From Verrucomicrobiales bacterium (GTDB lineage: Bacteria; Verrucomicrobiota; Verrucomicrobiia; Verrucomicrobiales; V1-33): a stretch of DNA of 5,672 nucleotides. Position 1 is the first letter of the stretch; every line of letters starts with the position of its first letter. The position numbers and the translations under genes are program-made. The notes under the pieces were generated by a model, which was not told the origin of the DNA, did not search any database, and was given only the letters and a program-made list of their open reading frames with translations. The stretch spans positions 1 to 5,672 of the forward strand of contig JALRGF010000167.1 of NCBI GenBank assembly GCA_023253495.1, in the 5' to 3' direction. This document shows, piece after piece, positions 5,624 to 5,672 of this stretch.

Positions 5624-5672
5624 TTAGTTCTTGCCGCCGCCGCGCTGCTCGACGATCTGGTCGACGATCTGC
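5624..5672 (-). CDS. fusA: C-terminal end of an upstream gene, probably elongation factor G (partial)
   Basis: Reading the minus strand in from the right edge, an open frame gives QIVDQIVEQRGGGKN and then TAA at 5626-5624. The pattern of an amphipathic segment with EIV-type residues followed by a Lys/Arg/Gly tail resembles the end of EF-G proteins (for example, AEEI(I/V)xKR followed by a basic or Gly-rich tail). fusA is a common gene upstream of rpsJ in bacteria where str and S10 genes are joined. It does not look like the end of EF-Tu (which ends in a VGAG-V-T-I-E type strand) or of S7. Two 12-nt units encode the QIVD/QIVE repetition. Only 15 residues are visible, so the identity leans on context. 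Confidence 0.5.
   Translation of the reverse strand, partial: QIVDQIVEQRGGGKN

Overview
This window is a stretch of the bacterial S10/spc ribosomal-protein gene cluster, read entirely from the minus strand. In transcription order (high to low coordinates) it holds the 3' tail of an upstream gene (probably fusA, EF-G), rpsJ (S10), rplC (L3), rplD (L4), rplW (L23), rplB (L2), rpsS (S19), an unrelated gene for a predicted exported coiled-coil protein, rplV (L22), rpsC (S3), rplP (L16), and possibly the first codons of rpmC (L29) at the left edge. The order of the ribosomal genes is the canonical bacterial one, and every ribosomal ORF has near-normal length with an intact start and stop.

The DNA is GC-rich. 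Several features fit a Verrucomicrobiota (PVC-group, possibly Opitutales-like) bacterium: the sequence style of L2, L3 and S3, few Shine-Dalgarno motifs, an EF-G-like tail directly before rpsJ with no tuf between them, and the secreted Ala-rich coiled-coil protein. This placement is inference from sequence character, not from a database search.

Layout: spacers between genes are short (3 to 47 nt). I see no promoter, terminator or leader RNA in any of them, so the block is probably one transcript continuing from the str-type genes upstream. The proteins map to connected parts of the ribosome. L3, L4, L22, L23 and L2 shape the peptidyl-transferase region and the exit tunnel. S10, S19 and S3 build the 30S head, and L16 sits at the A-site/P-site region of 50S.

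The main surprise is the gene at 1666-2451, between rpsS and rplV, a junction that is normally uninterrupted in bacteria. It encodes a 261-residue protein with a signal peptide, a long Ala/Glu/Arg-rich helical coiled coil and a compact C-terminal beta-rich domain. It is an envelope-type protein in the middle of a translation operon. Smaller points are Cys in L3 where E. coli has the methylated Gln, Asn for the second His of the L2 'HPH' motif, and the lack of a dedicated S10 leader.
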